64,000 bases of DNA from Ignavibacteriales bacterium (GCA_026390775.1 JAPLFF010000007.1:558001-622000); one strand, 5' to 3'. Shown: positions 1 through 9,557, counted from the first letter of the stretch. A program made the numbers and translations. Notes: generated from the sequence alone by a model not told the origin.

Positions 1-2
1 GA

Positions 3-320
3 ACAGCTAATGCTAAAAAGATTATGGATAATATAAAGGCCGGAGGAAAATTCTCCGAATGTCATTTCATAGAGTTTATGGCTTGTCCAGGCGGATGTCT
101 TGGCGGAGGCGGCCAGCCGATTCCTACAACACCTGAGATCCGTAAGTTAAGAGCAAAAGCAATTTATGCTGAAGATGAATCTCTGGAACTTCGTAAATCT
201 CATGAGAATCCTCATGTAGTTCAGATCTACAAAGAATTCTTAACAGATGGACCTTGTGGACATTTATCACATAAATTGTTACATACGCATTATATAAAAC
301 GCGGCAGATATATAGCGTAA
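3..320 (+). CDS. [FeFe] hydrogenase catalytic subunit, C-terminal part (truncated by window edge)
   Basis: The reading frame is already open at the left edge, so only about the last 105 residues are present. The motif MACPGGCLGGGGQP matches the last H-cluster-binding signature of [FeFe] hydrogenases, whose cysteines ligate the catalytic iron-sulfur cluster. It is followed by a small-subunit-like tail ending near GPCGHLSHKLLHTHY, as in HndD/HydA-type enzymes that couple hydrogen to NAD(P)H or ferredoxin. Family and motif are clear. The N-terminal cluster domains and partner subunits lie outside the window, so the exact subgroup (bifurcating or not) cannot be judged. Confidence 0.9.
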   Translation, partial: TANAKKIMDNIKAGGKFSECHFIEFMACPGGCLGGGGQPIPTTPEIRKLRAKAIYAEDESLELRKSHENPHVVQIYKEFLTDGPCGHLSHKLLHTHYIKRGRYIA

Positions 321-372
321 TTATATTCAAAGGAGTTCAATATATTGAAACCTTACATTTGAAAGTGATGAA

Positions 373-567
373 ATGACAGAAGATCAAAATGATAATTCGC
401 ATTGGAAGCTTGGAATAATTTATTTTAATCCTAAGAATGAAAAAGTTTTTGTTCCAAAACGAATCGGGATAGGTTGGACAATAAATTTTGCAACTTGGCA
501 GGCAAAATTAATATTAGCTACCTTTATTGTGATTATCCTTGTCGCAATAATAAAACCATTTCATTAA
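373..567 (+). CDS. Small membrane protein, DUF5808-like
   Basis: A 64-residue protein with a short soluble start, the motif NPKNEKVFVPKRIGIGWTIN and one C-terminal transmembrane helix (about residues 42-60). The pattern of a 'YFNP...VFVPKR.G.GWT.NF' segment followed by a membrane helix is that of the DUF5808 family, whose function is unknown. It begins about 50 bp after the hydrogenase stop and may be co-transcribed with it. The start ATG is the first in frame; a GTG lies a few codons upstream, and no strong ribosome site separates the options. Confidence 0.6.
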   Translation: MTEDQNDNSHWKLGIIYFNPKNEKVFVPKRIGIGWTINFATWQAKLILATFIVIILVAIIKPFH

Positions 568-643
568 CCAAGATTTTATTTTTACTTTTTCTATATATTT
601 ACAATAGAATGATGTAAGGAAACAATAACATTACTTAATAGAT

Positions 644-2089
644 ATGCTACCTCTTGTACCAGATTGGGCTCAACATTATGGGGAATTTTGGAGAGCTGTT
701 AGAGTTCGTAATCTATGGTTCATTAGACTCCGGTATTTCGCCGCATTAATACTTTGTGGTTTTTTTCTCGTTGGTGAATTTCTTCTTGATCTTAATTTTT
801 CCAAGGATCAGATTATTGCAATTCTCAGCATTTCCTTCCTAATTCTAATTTACAATATCATACTTCATAAATTTCAAAATTATGCAGGAAACGATCCTAA
901 TAAATTCAATTGTCTGCATCTATCACTGATTCAAATGATTCTCGATCTTACATTTCTAATGATACTGGTTTATTATACAGGATTGATCGAATCGCCACTT
1001 TATTTATTTTTTATTTTTCACATGATTATTGGAAGTATGGTTCTCCCGGGATATATCGTTTATTTAGCTGCGGGATTGATCAGTTTTTCTTTTACTATTC
1101 TTGCATTATTCGAAAGATTACATTCTATAAAAAATCATTTCATTTCCGGACTTTCGGTTGGTTCACACCTTCATACATTAACTTATGATATACTCTTCAT
1201 AATTATTTTCACTCTAATGCTTTTTATTTCTGTTTACATAGCCAACAGAATAGCTCATCAACTGTACAGAAGGGAACAGCAATTACGAACATCACTTGAA
1301 AAACTAAATGAAGCGGAGATTGCAAAACAAAAATATACTATTGGTATAGTCCATGAGATTAAAACACCAATTGCCGCTGTACGTTCAATTTTAGACATAA
1401 TTCACAAAGGATTTGTAGGATCGATAAGCGATGAGGTAGATCGAAAAATTGAAAGGGCGGAACTTAGAACAGAAGAAGCACTTAAACTTATCAACGATAT
1501 TGTAAAAATTTCAAAAGTAAAATTACTTGAAATAAAGTTGACTGATGATATTAATTTAGATGAATTTATTGCTAAGGTTATTGATAATTTCATGGAATCC
1601 GCTAAAGATAAATCCGTAAACATTTTTTATAAAAATAAAAGTGGCAAGCTGTTAGTCATAAAATCTGATAAAATTTTATTTGAACTATTAATTTCTAATC
1701 TCATTGCAAATTCTATTAAGTATGTTGATGAGAATGGAGTTGTAGAAGTTAATGTGAATGATTTGGGTGAAAATTTTTCTATTGAAGTTTGCGATAATGG
1801 GATTGGTATTCCGCAAGAAGAGTCAAAAAAAATATTCGAGCAATTTTACCGGGCTTCCAACATTGATAAAAAAGTTCATGGGGGCACTGGAATGGGATTA
1901 GCGATAGTTAAAGAAATTGTTGAAAGGTTGGGTGGAGTAATTAAAATAACTAGCCCATCGCCATTAGCAGAAGAAGGTAAACCTGGTAGCAAATTTGAAA
2001 TAGTTCTTCCGTACTCACTAAGAAATTCGGAGAACGATAAATTTGAAGTTAACAATGAAGGTTACTTAATAAACAATAGTAATTATTAG
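644..2089 (+). CDS. Membrane sensor histidine kinase (orphan)
   Basis: A 481-residue kinase. Six predicted membrane helices occupy about residues 31-200, then a short linker leads into the HisKA domain with phospho-acceptor His237 in the motif VHEIKTPIAAV. The HATPase domain shows the N box (ISNLIANSIKY), G1 box (DNGIGIP) and G2 box (GGTGMGLAIV). There is no large periplasmic domain, so the stimulus is probably sensed in the membrane or by the linker. No response regulator gene is adjacent, so its partner is unknown. The ribosome site before the ATG is weak, as is common in Bacteroidota. Confidence 0.88.
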   Translation: MLPLVPDWAQHYGEFWRAVRVRNLWFIRLRYFAALILCGFFLVGEFLLDLNFSKDQIIAILSISFLILIYNIILHKFQNYAGNDPNKFNCLHLSLIQMILDLTFLMILVYYTGLIESPLYLFFIFHMIIGSMVLPGYIVYLAAGLISFSFTILALFERLHSIKNHFISGLSVGSHLHTLTYDILFIIIFTLMLFISVYIANRIAHQLYRREQQLRTSLEKLNEAEIAKQKYTIGIVHEIKTPIAAVRSILDIIHKGFVGSISDEVDRKIERAELRTEEALKLINDIVKISKVKLLEIKLTDDINLDEFIAKVIDNFMESAKDKSVNIFYKNKSGKLLVIKSDKILFELLISNLIANSIKYVDENGVVEVNVNDLGENFSIEVCDNGIGIPQEESKKIFEQFYRASNIDKKVHGGTGMGLAIVKEIVERLGGVIKITSPSPLAEEGKPGSKFEIVLPYSLRNSENDKFEVNNEGYLINNSNY

Positions 2090-2167
2090 AATAGACTTTT
2101 GAATTGCTGCAGTTCTACCGATTGCATCTATATAAATTCATTCCGATCATTTCTAATTTTCTATCCA

Positions 2168-3049
2168 TTAATTATTCATTAATAAGGCCGCACCTGATAG
2201 GATCAAAATTACAGCTGCAACCCTTCTATATAAATATTCTTCCCTAAATAATTTACCGCCGGCTATCACAGCAATTAAAACCGAAAGCCTCTTTATTGAA
2301 AGAACCAGAGCAACCGGAGCTAATTTTGTGGCTTCAATTTGAGTATAGCGGTAAATAACTGTGAAGAATGAAATAGCAATTACCGTATAGAATACTTTTT
2401 TATCAATACTCTTTACTTGCGTAATAATGTTTCTATGCTTGATTAAAATAATTACAAAAAAGATGAGCGCATAAAACAATTGCTGAAACGCCATGAATGT
2501 ATACGGCGGAAGTTTATATTCCTTTAAGAGAATCCGATCGAGTAGCGAGGTTACCGTGAATAAAATTAAAGCGATAAACACATACGAGTATTTTGAACTG
2601 CTGAACATTACCTTGAATGGGGCGAGCATATTGTTACTGCCTTTCCGTAGTTCCAGAAAGTAAGCGCCTATTAACATTAAAATAATTCCGAGCCATTCTG
2701 TTATGTTTAATATGTCGTTGATAAAAATTGCTCCTGCTATCGCAACCAACCCGGGCGATAATGCTAGGAGCGGAAGCGCTTCGCTTATTTCCAAATTCTT
2801 TACTGAAAACATAACGCACAAAAATGCGCCCGCGCTTAGAATTGTTTTGAAGAATAGTATAGATAAACTGATCGGAGATATTTCGGCTAAATGAACCGAA
2901 AAGAAAAACGGCAAAGAAAAAAGCAGAGTGGATGCTGAAATAATAAAAGAAAAATCAAGCGCGCTAAGTGAGAATAAAATTTTTTTCTCGTAAACAGCCG
3001 ATGCTGCTGAAAATAATGCGGATATAAAAGCCAGTATAAACCAGTTCAT
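2168..3049 (-). CDS. EamA/DMT-family transporter
   Basis: About 293 residues forming ten hydrophobic helices in two EamA repeats, the usual architecture of drug/metabolite exporters of the inner membrane. An upstream in-frame start would extend the protein by 22 polar residues into the preceding gene. The ATG at 3049 is preferred because the protein then begins MNWFILAFIS, the first helix, with an AGAG ribosome site upstream and 19 bp after the TonB receptor stop. The close spacing suggests one operon with that receptor. The substrate cannot be told from sequence. Confidence 0.82.
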   Translation of the reverse strand: MNWFILAFISALFSAASAVYEKKILFSLSALDFSFIISASTLLFSLPFFFSVHLAEISPISLSILFFKTILSAGAFLCVMFSVKNLEISEALPLLALSPGLVAIAGAIFINDILNITEWLGIILMLIGAYFLELRKGSNNMLAPFKVMFSSSKYSYVFIALILFTVTSLLDRILLKEYKLPPYTFMAFQQLFYALIFFVIILIKHRNIITQVKSIDKKVFYTVIAISFFTVIYRYTQIEATKLAPVALVLSIKRLSVLIAVIAGGKLFREEYLYRRVAAVILILSGAALLMNN

Positions 3050-3068
3050 TTTAACTCTCTGATTTGTA

Positions 3069-5441
3069 TTACCATTTAATAACCAGTTTAATAAAGAAAT
3101 TTCTTCCCGGTTCAACTATTATGTATCCGCGGGTTGTAGATAAGTGGTTTCTATATTCCTTATTAAAAATATTTTCAACTCCGGCGGAAATTTTAAGGTT
3201 GATTGAGCTTAATTTGAAGAAACCAGCATTAAGATAAAAATTAAAATATTCATAGCCAGGCGTAGTTATCTCACCGGTGGCAACTTTGTTTTGTGGAGCA
3301 AAAATTGTTGATGAAATGTCTGCCTGCAATTTTTCATTCAAGCCGAATTTAATACCAACATTTCCGTTCAAAGGTGGAATTTCGGAAAGATTACCGGCCG
3401 TTGTTATGTCATCACCCTTAACATACGAAGCAGTTGCATAAAGAATATGGTTGTCATAAAAATTATAATCTGCATGGAGGTCAAATCCATACATCCGTGC
3501 TTCTCCGATATTTGTTTTTACAAAAGCGTTTCTTCCATCGAATGTGCCAGGTATTTCAGTAACAAGATCATTGAAGTAATTAAAGAAAATACTTAAAATG
3601 ATTTTAAGTCCGGATGAATAATAACGGACTCCCAGATCAACGGATTTTCCTCTTTCCGGTTTTAAGTTAGGATTGCCGACGCGAACATAACTACCTTGAT
3701 CTATATATTGGAATCTTTCTTCAAGAGATGGTGAGCGGAAAGACAAACCAAGCCCTAAAGTAAAATCGAAGTCTTGATTCACAGAATATTTTATACCAAT
3801 ATTCCCACTGTAAGAAGCATCGTTGACGTTTATCTTATTCCATATTATTTGCTGTCCTGGAGGTGAATAATTGATAACTCCGTTTACAATTTCATAAATT
3901 GGATTAAGAGTTGTTTCGCCGCTAACGTTAATTTTATCATAGCGCACACCAAGTGAGAGAGATAATTTGTCTTTGAATAATTCAACATCGTCTTGAGCAA
4001 ATAGACCATAGCTTTTATACTTTGAATCGGGCAATGGTTTTTCATTGATAACTTTGTTTGTAGTGCTTACAACGTCTCCCACAGAATTAAGAACTTCGAT
4101 CAATTGATATTTTTGTCTTTCCCCGTTGTAACTTCTATCCCAATAATCAATACCGAGGACGAGATTATTTTTCTCTGTCAACAAAAAATTTCCATGAATC
4201 TGTAAATTATTGTTTTTGTGATCTGCACCAGGAGTTATTTTTAATATACTAACTCTGCGTGCCGGGGTCGTTTCAGTTGCCTGAATGTTCTGAACAGTAT
4301 AAGGAATATTCTCAAGATCACGTTTGATAAATTGATAAGAATATGCGGCAGAAAGTTTATAAAGAACTTTTGAAATATTTCGTATCTCATATCCGGCGGA
4401 TATTAATTCTCTTTTCACATCGGGATAACTTACATCTGCATTGTTTGGAAAAACAGAAGCGCCGGGAATTCCTATATTATTTGCTTTTAGTAATTGATAT
4501 TCAATTTTAAGCGTATGATTATCAAAGGGTAATAAATTTAAAGCTCCTGAAAAACTGTAATCTTCAAATTGGCTGTTTTTTAATTCACCTACAGGAGTTT
4601 GTATGTTTTGAGCTTTTCTGTATGAGCCGGAAAACTTTGATGACCAAAACGAATCGCCGATGTAAAGTATGCCCGACCAAGATGACATATTATTTACAGA
4701 GTTGTATCCGGTCGAGAAATTTCCATTCATCGAAAACTTATCATATAATTGCGGAGATTTTGTAATAATGTTTACAATTCCGCCGCTAGCCCCAGAACCG
4801 TAAATAGAAGAAGAAGCACCTTTAATTATTTCGATTCTTTCAACATCATTCAAATCAATCGTCGATAACCGCGCAGCGACTTCGGTTGAAGTAGCAATTC
4901 TATAGCCGTTAATTAGTGTAACAACATTTTCGCGATTGAGTCCGCGTATGCTAACCTCAGTTCCCCAAACACAATCGCGCAAAAGGGAAATGCCCGGTTC
5001 TTCTTTTAGCGCATCGGAAAGCGATTGAAACGGTTTGCTTTCGATTTGCTCTTTGCCAACTAACAATTCCGAATAAGGAGAGTTGCGAAGATATTTGTCA
5101 GTTCTGTCAGTGCTCACAATAACCTCGTCAAGTTCTATCGGTGAAGCTTCGAGAGTAAAATCTTTTTCCATAGAATTGGAATCGATAATGACTGTATCAG
5201 AAAGCGGTTTATATCCAAGCCGAGATACTTTAATGTAGTATTTTCCATGAGAAATTTTTTTTATTGAATAATCACCTTCATCATTTGAGTAAGCCATGTA
5301 TTGGGAAGAAATAAAAACCACAGCTCCTTGAATGGGGTTACCATTTTTAAAATCAATTAATTTTCCTTTTAGTGATTCAGTTTGTGAATATAAAATGCTC
5401 GAAAGAAAAACGATGAGCAAAAATGATATTTTACTTTTCAT
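3069..5441 (-). CDS. TonB-dependent outer-membrane receptor with N-terminal CarboxypepD_reg-like domain
   Basis: A 790-residue outer-membrane protein with a signal peptide (about residues 1-19, ending YSQ), then a carboxypeptidase-regulatory-like beta domain (about 24-100), a plug domain with SIRGLNRENVVTLINGYRI and GASSSIYGSGASGGIVNI, and a long beta-barrel. It resembles receptors for siderophores, haem or cobalamin. It is the first gene of a two-gene unit with the EamA transporter. I looked for a cobalamin riboswitch in the leader and saw none, so the ligand stays open. Confidence 0.85.
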   Translation of the reverse strand: MKSKISFLLIVFLSSILYSQTESLKGKLIDFKNGNPIQGAVVFISSQYMAYSNDEGDYSIKKISHGKYYIKVSRLGYKPLSDTVIIDSNSMEKDFTLEASPIELDEVIVSTDRTDKYLRNSPYSELLVGKEQIESKPFQSLSDALKEEPGISLLRDCVWGTEVSIRGLNRENVVTLINGYRIATSTEVAARLSTIDLNDVERIEIIKGASSSIYGSGASGGIVNIITKSPQLYDKFSMNGNFSTGYNSVNNMSSWSGILYIGDSFWSSKFSGSYRKAQNIQTPVGELKNSQFEDYSFSGALNLLPFDNHTLKIEYQLLKANNIGIPGASVFPNNADVSYPDVKRELISAGYEIRNISKVLYKLSAAYSYQFIKRDLENIPYTVQNIQATETTPARRVSILKITPGADHKNNNLQIHGNFLLTEKNNLVLGIDYWDRSYNGERQKYQLIEVLNSVGDVVSTTNKVINEKPLPDSKYKSYGLFAQDDVELFKDKLSLSLGVRYDKINVSGETTLNPIYEIVNGVINYSPPGQQIIWNKINVNDASYSGNIGIKYSVNQDFDFTLGLGLSFRSPSLEERFQYIDQGSYVRVGNPNLKPERGKSVDLGVRYYSSGLKIILSIFFNYFNDLVTEIPGTFDGRNAFVKTNIGEARMYGFDLHADYNFYDNHILYATASYVKGDDITTAGNLSEIPPLNGNVGIKFGLNEKLQADISSTIFAPQNKVATGEITTPGYEYFNFYLNAGFFKLSSINLKISAGVENIFNKEYRNHLSTTRGYIIVEPGRNFFIKLVIKW

Positions 5442-5656
5442 AAGTGACAGTATTTTCCCATAAAGGAGCTACGACGAATTTTCCGAAATCTTTTTTGGCT
5501 TCGATTCATGAGTAAACATAAATAGTTTTTTTACATAAATTCAATATAGTCACAGCTTTTCTAAAAACTGTAGTTAGAAACTAACGTGCAACATTATTAA
5601 TATTTAATCGAATCTCTATTTTTTCTCATGAAGCAAATGTCAATTTCATTTTAGAA

Positions 5657-5772
5657 GATATAAAAAGGGCACGAATAATGGAGCCCTTTCGATTTAACAA
5701 ATTATTTCAAGAACATCATTGATATTGGAATTTAGAAGAAAATAGGTTCGAACTTCGTCTATCAAGTGGAGC
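5657..5772 (+). repeat. Direct repeat element, copy A
   Basis: This lies in the 551-bp gene-free stretch 5442-5992; apart from this element and its terminator I see nothing in that stretch. The core at 5732-5772 (41 bp) is identical at 40 of 41 positions to 7218-7258. The shared blocks GATATAAAAAGG and GAGCCCTTTC precede the core in both copies. In copy A AAAGGGC (5664-5670) can pair with GCCCTTT (5683-5689). One frame of the core reads LEENRFELRLS and stays open into the downstream terminator in both copies, so it may be a relic of coding DNA rather than an RNA element. Confidence 0.75.
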
Positions 5773-5780
5773 TACTAAAT

Positions 5781-5805
5781 CCCCGATGATGAGTCGGGGT
5801 TTTTT
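5781..5805 (+). terminator. Rho-independent terminator after repeat copy A
   Basis: The stem CCCCGA / TCGGGG (5781-5786 with 5794-5799) has a 7-nt loop and runs directly into a T tract. It follows repeat copy A by 8 bp, just as another terminator follows copy B. Confidence 0.6.
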
Positions 5806-5992
5806 ATTTTAAAAATTATTTAATCAGACGATCTATTTTGTTGTAACTTGAATTCACATAATAGTATTAAATGTTTACTGAAAGAAATTTTGATGATGCT
5901 GAACTGTTATAAAGAATCATAGCTCTTAAAAATTTATTGGTTGATAAAATAATAGACTAAAACAGAACAAATTTTTAAGACAAGGAGATTAT

Positions 5993-6508
5993 ATGAAAAC
6001 GAATTTTTTAGCCGTGATATTGCTCATTATCTGTGCGGCATGTAGTTCAAATAAACAAGAACTAACACAACAAGATAAAGATCAGATTAAAAAGGAATTG
6101 TTACCAGTGGTGAGTAACCTGATAACAAGTTATGAGCTAGGAAATGTAGAATCAATTTTAAAATTTTACAGAAATTCAGCTGACTTTATTTCAGTCAATG
6201 CCGATGGGGCAGTGAACGATTTTCCTAAATTTAAAATAGATGTTGAAGAACAATTCAAAGCTATGAGTACAATGAAATTAACTGTCGAAAAAGAGGAATT
6301 TAGGATACTGAAGAAAGATCTAGTGCTGTATGTGTGGCTGGGCAAAATTGAAGGAAAGATGAGAGATGGCAGTTTATTAGTTATCAACAAAAATGTTGCA
6401 TCATTTTTATTCCAAAAATTTAATGAGGAGTGGAAAGTAATTTATAAAGGTGCTTCTGCTCTTCCTGAAATAATTCAACAAAGTAACACTGCAAATAAAA
6501 AGAAATGA
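5993..6508 (+). CDS. SnoaL/NTF2-like lipoprotein
   Basis: A 171-residue protein with a lipoprotein signal peptide; the lipobox ICAAC puts the lipidated residue at Cys17. The mature part has the length and pattern of a SnoaL/DUF4440-like cone-shaped alpha+beta domain (YELGNVESILKFY, then strands ending EEWKVIYKG). Such domains bind small ligands or act as simple enzymes, and nothing here fixes a function. An AAGGAG ribosome site precedes the ATG. It pairs with a second NTF2-like protein 76 bp downstream, and both lie between two copies of a direct repeat. Confidence 0.6.
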   Translation: MKTNFLAVILLIICAACSSNKQELTQQDKDQIKKELLPVVSNLITSYELGNVESILKFYRNSADFISVNADGAVNDFPKFKIDVEEQFKAMSTMKLTVEKEEFRILKKDLVLYVWLGKIEGKMRDGSLLVINKNVASFLFQKFNEEWKVIYKGASALPEIIQQSNTANKKK

Positions 6509-6584
6509 AAAATGTTATAGACTATCAATACAGATATCAGTCTCTGGAACAATATTTTCAAAAAAAATAAAGGAACAATCCAAT

Positions 6585-7097
6585 ATGCGAACCATGTTAA
6601 GCTACCATCTCCGATTACTTGTTTTCTTTTTCCTCTCACTTATTATAGTGAATAATGTTAAAAGTGAATCTATCCCTCAAACAACAAATAAAAAGCAACA
6701 AGCTGATACAAACTCTGAGATTCGTAGATGCCTCAACCGGATGAACGAAGTGCTGGCGACAAAAGATTTGCAGACAGTCATGACTGTATACGACAATTCG
6801 GATGACATAATGGTGGTGGGATCTGATTCGGGAGAAGTATTCATAGGCAGAGAAAGAGTTCAAGAGTTTATGAAAGTAATTGTTTCTATGCCTTTCGTGT
6901 TTTCGTTTGATATGGATCAGGTGATAATCAATCACAGTGAAAATATAGCATGGGTATTTGTGGAGAGTAAAATGGTACATACAGGAAGCAATGGCAAAGT
7001 TTCTAAAGTGCCATATCGCATCACGGCCGTTATGATCAAAAGGGGAAACGAATGGAAATGGAAAGTCTTTTCAGGATCAATTCCGAGAGGAGAGTAA
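6585..7097 (+). CDS. Secreted SnoaL/NTF2-like protein
   Basis: A 170-residue protein with a signal peptide of about 28 residues (LLVFFFLSLIIVNNVKS). The mature domain (about residues 45-168) fits the SnoaL/DUF4440-like fold: an N-terminal helix (RRCLNRMNEVLATKDLQTV), the turn GSDSGEVFIGRE and a final strand EWKWKVFSGS. It resembles the upstream lipoprotein in fold pattern but not closely in sequence, so the two may be diverged paralogues. An AAAGGA ribosome site lies upstream. Function unknown; probably periplasmic. Confidence 0.6.
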   Translation: MRTMLSYHLRLLVFFFLSLIIVNNVKSESIPQTTNKKQQADTNSEIRRCLNRMNEVLATKDLQTVMTVYDNSDDIMVVGSDSGEVFIGRERVQEFMKVIVSMPFVFSFDMDQVIINHSENIAWVFVESKMVHTGSNGKVSKVPYRITAVMIKRGNEWKWKVFSGSIPRGE

Positions 7098-7147
7098 AGT
7101 GAAAGAGCAACATCATTGTCAGCTCTTTTGTTCTGATCCGCAAATTG

Positions 7148-7258
7148 GATATAAAAAGGACTTGAAGTATCGAGCCCTTTCTATTCAGTAAATCATATCA
7201 AAATTCATTTATATGTGTTAGAAGAAAATAGGTTCGAACTTCGTCTATCAAATGGAGC
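7148..7258 (+). repeat. Direct repeat element, copy B
   Basis: This lies in the 307-bp stretch 7098-7404, which holds nothing else but the terminator below and the promoter region of the mutase. The core at 7218-7258 matches 5732-5772 with one mismatch (A7252 versus G5766). Upstream blocks GATATAAAAAGG and GAGCCCTTTC are shared in the same order, while the DNA between the blocks has diverged. Same orientation as copy A, about 1.49 kb away. Confidence 0.75.
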
Positions 7259-7266
7259 CAAAAGAC

Positions 7267-7297
7267 AAAGCCCTGAACTTGATTTAGGGCTTTCGTA
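7267..7297 (+). terminator. Rho-independent terminator after repeat copy B
   Basis: The stem AAAGCCCT / AGGGCTTT (7267-7274 with 7286-7293) has an 11-nt loop. It lies 8 bp after repeat copy B and differs in sequence from the terminator after copy A. Confidence 0.55.
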
Positions 7298-7404
7298 TTT
7301 ATGAGCTACTTTGTTTACATACTTCAATCATGTTCGGGTTGACTATATTTTCTTAATTAATCTTATATTTTGATACGGAAAAGAAATTTTTAGAAGGCAT
7401 ATTT

Positions 7405-9087
7405 ATGAATGAACCCGATGAATTAAGAAAGAAAATACAAACGGCTTTCAAGAATTGGGAAGAAACCATTTACAAAAAAACAATATCCCAAACACCAGAG
7501 CAACAGAAAGAATTTACAACACAATCATTCACACCTGTCAAGCCACTTTATGTTCCTAGTGAAAATGAATTAGAAAATTATAATGAGAAATTAGGATTTC
7601 CCGGGCAGTATCCTTTTACTCGAGGTGTACAACCATCAATGTACCGCGGAAGATTTTGGACGATGAGACAATATGCTGGATTCGGAACGGCAAAAGAATC
7701 TAACGAGAGATATCGTTATTTACTTTCTCAAGGACAGAGCGGTTTATCTGTAGCATTCGATCTTCCTACACAAATTGGTTATGATAGTGATGATCAGATG
7801 GCGCTTGGCGAAGTTGGAAAAGTCGGTGTTGCAATTGATACACTTGCCGATATGGAAATTTTATTCGATCAAATACCACTTGATAAAGTTTCTACATCAA
7901 TGACAATTAATGCACCGGCTTCTGTTCTTCTTGCAATGTATATCGCCGTTGCAGAAAAACAAGGAGTGAAAAGAAATAAAATCAGCGGCACAATTCAGAA
8001 TGATATCTTAAAAGAATATTTCGCTCGCGGTACTTATATTTATCCACCCAAACATTCGATGCGGCTTATTACAAACATTTTTGAATTCTGTTCAAAAGAA
8101 ATTCCAAAGTGGAATACTATTTCAATTTCTGGTTACCACATTCGCGAAGCAGGTTCTACTGCCGCTCAAGAAGTTGGATTTACTCTCGCAGACGGAATCG
8201 CTTATGTTGAAGCTGCAATAAAAGCCGGATTAGATGTAGATGAATTTGCCGGACAACTTTCTTTCTTTTTTAATGCACACAATGATCTGTTCGAAGAAGT
8301 CGCAAAGTATCGTGCAGCGCGCCGTTTGTGGGCGAAGATTATGAAGAAAAGATTTGGAGCTAAAAAAATTAAATCACAAATGCTTCGCTTCCATACACAA
8401 ACTGCAGGCTCAACTTTAACTGCACAACAAGTTGATAACAATATTGTTAGAGTAACTATTCAAACACTTGCTGCTGTTCTTGGCGGAACACAAAGCTTGC
8501 ATACTAATTCACGGGATGAAGCTCTTGCACTGCCTAATCAAGAATCAGTTAAAATTGCATTGCGTACTCAGCAAATTGTCGCACATGAAAGCGGAGTAAC
8601 AAACACTGTTGATCCGCTCGCTGGTTCGTTTTATGTTGAAGCTCTTACTGATCAAATTGAAAAAGAAGCGGAAGATTATATTAAAAAGATTGATTCCCTT
8701 GGCGGAATGATAGCGGCTATCGAAGAGGGTTATGTTCAGACAGAAATACAAAAATCAGCTTATCAATTCAATCAAGAACTTGAACGCAATGAACGAATTG
8801 TTGTTGGTGTTAATAAATATCAGGAGTCGGAAGAAAATCACCCTGAATTATTAAAAATAGACGAAAAAGTTCAGCGGAATCAAATTGAATCCTTAACTAA
8901 GATCCGTTCACAGAGGAACAATATTCATGTAAAAGAAAAACTCAATGCTTTGAAAACTGCCGCTCAAAGCGACTCTAACCTTATGCCATTTATTCTTGAT
9001 GCAGTAAAAGTTTATGCAAGTATTGGAGAAATCTGCAACACGATGCGTGAAGTTTTTGGTGAGTATAAAGAACACGTGGTAATTTAA
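7405..9087 (+). CDS. Methylmalonyl-CoA mutase, catalytic (large) subunit
   Basis: A 560-residue protein spanning the catalytic barrel of methylmalonyl-CoA mutase, which interconverts succinyl-CoA and (R)-methylmalonyl-CoA with adenosylcobalamin. Visible family signatures are [19 protein letters not shown] near residue 73, [14 protein letters not shown], and [12 protein letters not shown], which carries the conserved Tyr-His pair of the active site. The C-terminal B12-binding domain of single-chain enzymes is missing, so this is the split type whose small cobalamin-binding subunit must be encoded elsewhere. The epimerase follows 47 bp downstream. An AGAAGG ribosome site precedes the ATG. Confidence 0.93.
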   Translation: MNEPDELRKKIQTAFKNWEETIYKKTISQTPEQQKEFTTQSFTPVKPLYVPSENELENYNEKLGFPGQYPFTRGVQPSMYRGRFWTMRQYAGFGTAKESNERYRYLLSQGQSGLSVAFDLPTQIGYDSDDQMALGEVGKVGVAIDTLADMEILFDQIPLDKVSTSMTINAPASVLLAMYIAVAEKQGVKRNKISGTIQNDILKEYFARGTYIYPPKHSMRLITNIFEFCSKEIPKWNTISISGYHIREAGSTAAQEVGFTLADGIAYVEAAIKAGLDVDEFAGQLSFFFNAHNDLFEEVAKYRAARRLWAKIMKKRFGAKKIKSQMLRFHTQTAGSTLTAQQVDNNIVRVTIQTLAAVLGGTQSLHTNSRDEALALPNQESVKIALRTQQIVAHESGVTNTVDPLAGSFYVEALTDQIEKEAEDYIKKIDSLGGMIAAIEEGYVQTEIQKSAYQFNQELERNERIVVGVNKYQESEENHPELLKIDEKVQRNQIESLTKIRSQRNNIHVKEKLNALKTAAQSDSNLMPFILDAVKVYASIGEICNTMREVFGEYKEHVVI

Positions 9088-9134
9088 CATAGAACGAAGA
9101 GTGCAGAACGTAGAATTTTTTAAAGGAGGTAAAA

Positions 9135-9545
9135 ATGGAATTAACACATATAGAACATATTGGAATTGCAGTAAAGAATTTAGAAGAATCAATTAAATTT
9201 TATGAAAGTGTACTCAATTTGAAATGTTACTCGATTGAAGAAGTGAAAGATCAAAAAGTTAGGACAGCATTTTTCAAGATTGGAGAAACTAAAATAGAAT
9301 TGCTCGCATCAACAGAACCGGACGGACAAATTGCAAAGTTTATTGAAAAAAAAGGTGAAGGCATTCACCATATAGCTTATACAGTAGATGATCTTAATGA
9401 AGCACTTAAAAAATTAGAGTCAAAAGGAATTCAATTGATTGATAAAAAACCGCGTAAAGGTGCGGAAGGTTTGAATATTGCTTTCTTACATCCGAAATTT
9501 ACAAACGGAGTTTTAATTGAATTATGTGAAAAGAATGAGAAATAA
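9135..9545 (+). CDS. mce: Methylmalonyl-CoA epimerase
   Basis: A 136-residue VOC-superfamily protein that interconverts (S)- and (R)-methylmalonyl-CoA. Two beta-alpha-beta-beta-beta modules are visible. Conserved metal-site positions fit His8 in HIEHIGIAVKN, the His in EGIHHIAYTVDDL and the Glu near the end in GVLIELCE. It has a near-perfect ribosome site (AAAGGAGG) and follows the mutase, the usual pairing in propionyl-CoA/succinate metabolism. A short decayed repeat fills the gap between the two genes. Confidence 0.92.
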   Translation: MELTHIEHIGIAVKNLEESIKFYESVLNLKCYSIEEVKDQKVRTAFFKIGETKIELLASTEPDGQIAKFIEKKGEGIHHIAYTVDDLNEALKKLESKGIQLIDKKPRKGAEGLNIAFLHPKFTNGVLIELCEKNEK

Positions 9546-9557
9546 TTTAACTTTTAA

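Noticed and set aside
5441-5560. Cobalamin riboswitch ahead of the TonB receptor
   Set aside because: The conserved B12-box and GCCACTG-type segments are absent; the leader is short and AT-rich.
5741-5760. tRNA-like T-loop motif GGTTCGAAC in both repeat copies
   Set aside because: No matching T stem, anticodon arm or acceptor stem can be built around it.
5657-7260. Integron-like cassette with attC sites
   Set aside because: The repeats lack inverted R/L core sites and an integrase is absent; both genes lie between repeats rather than each having its own.
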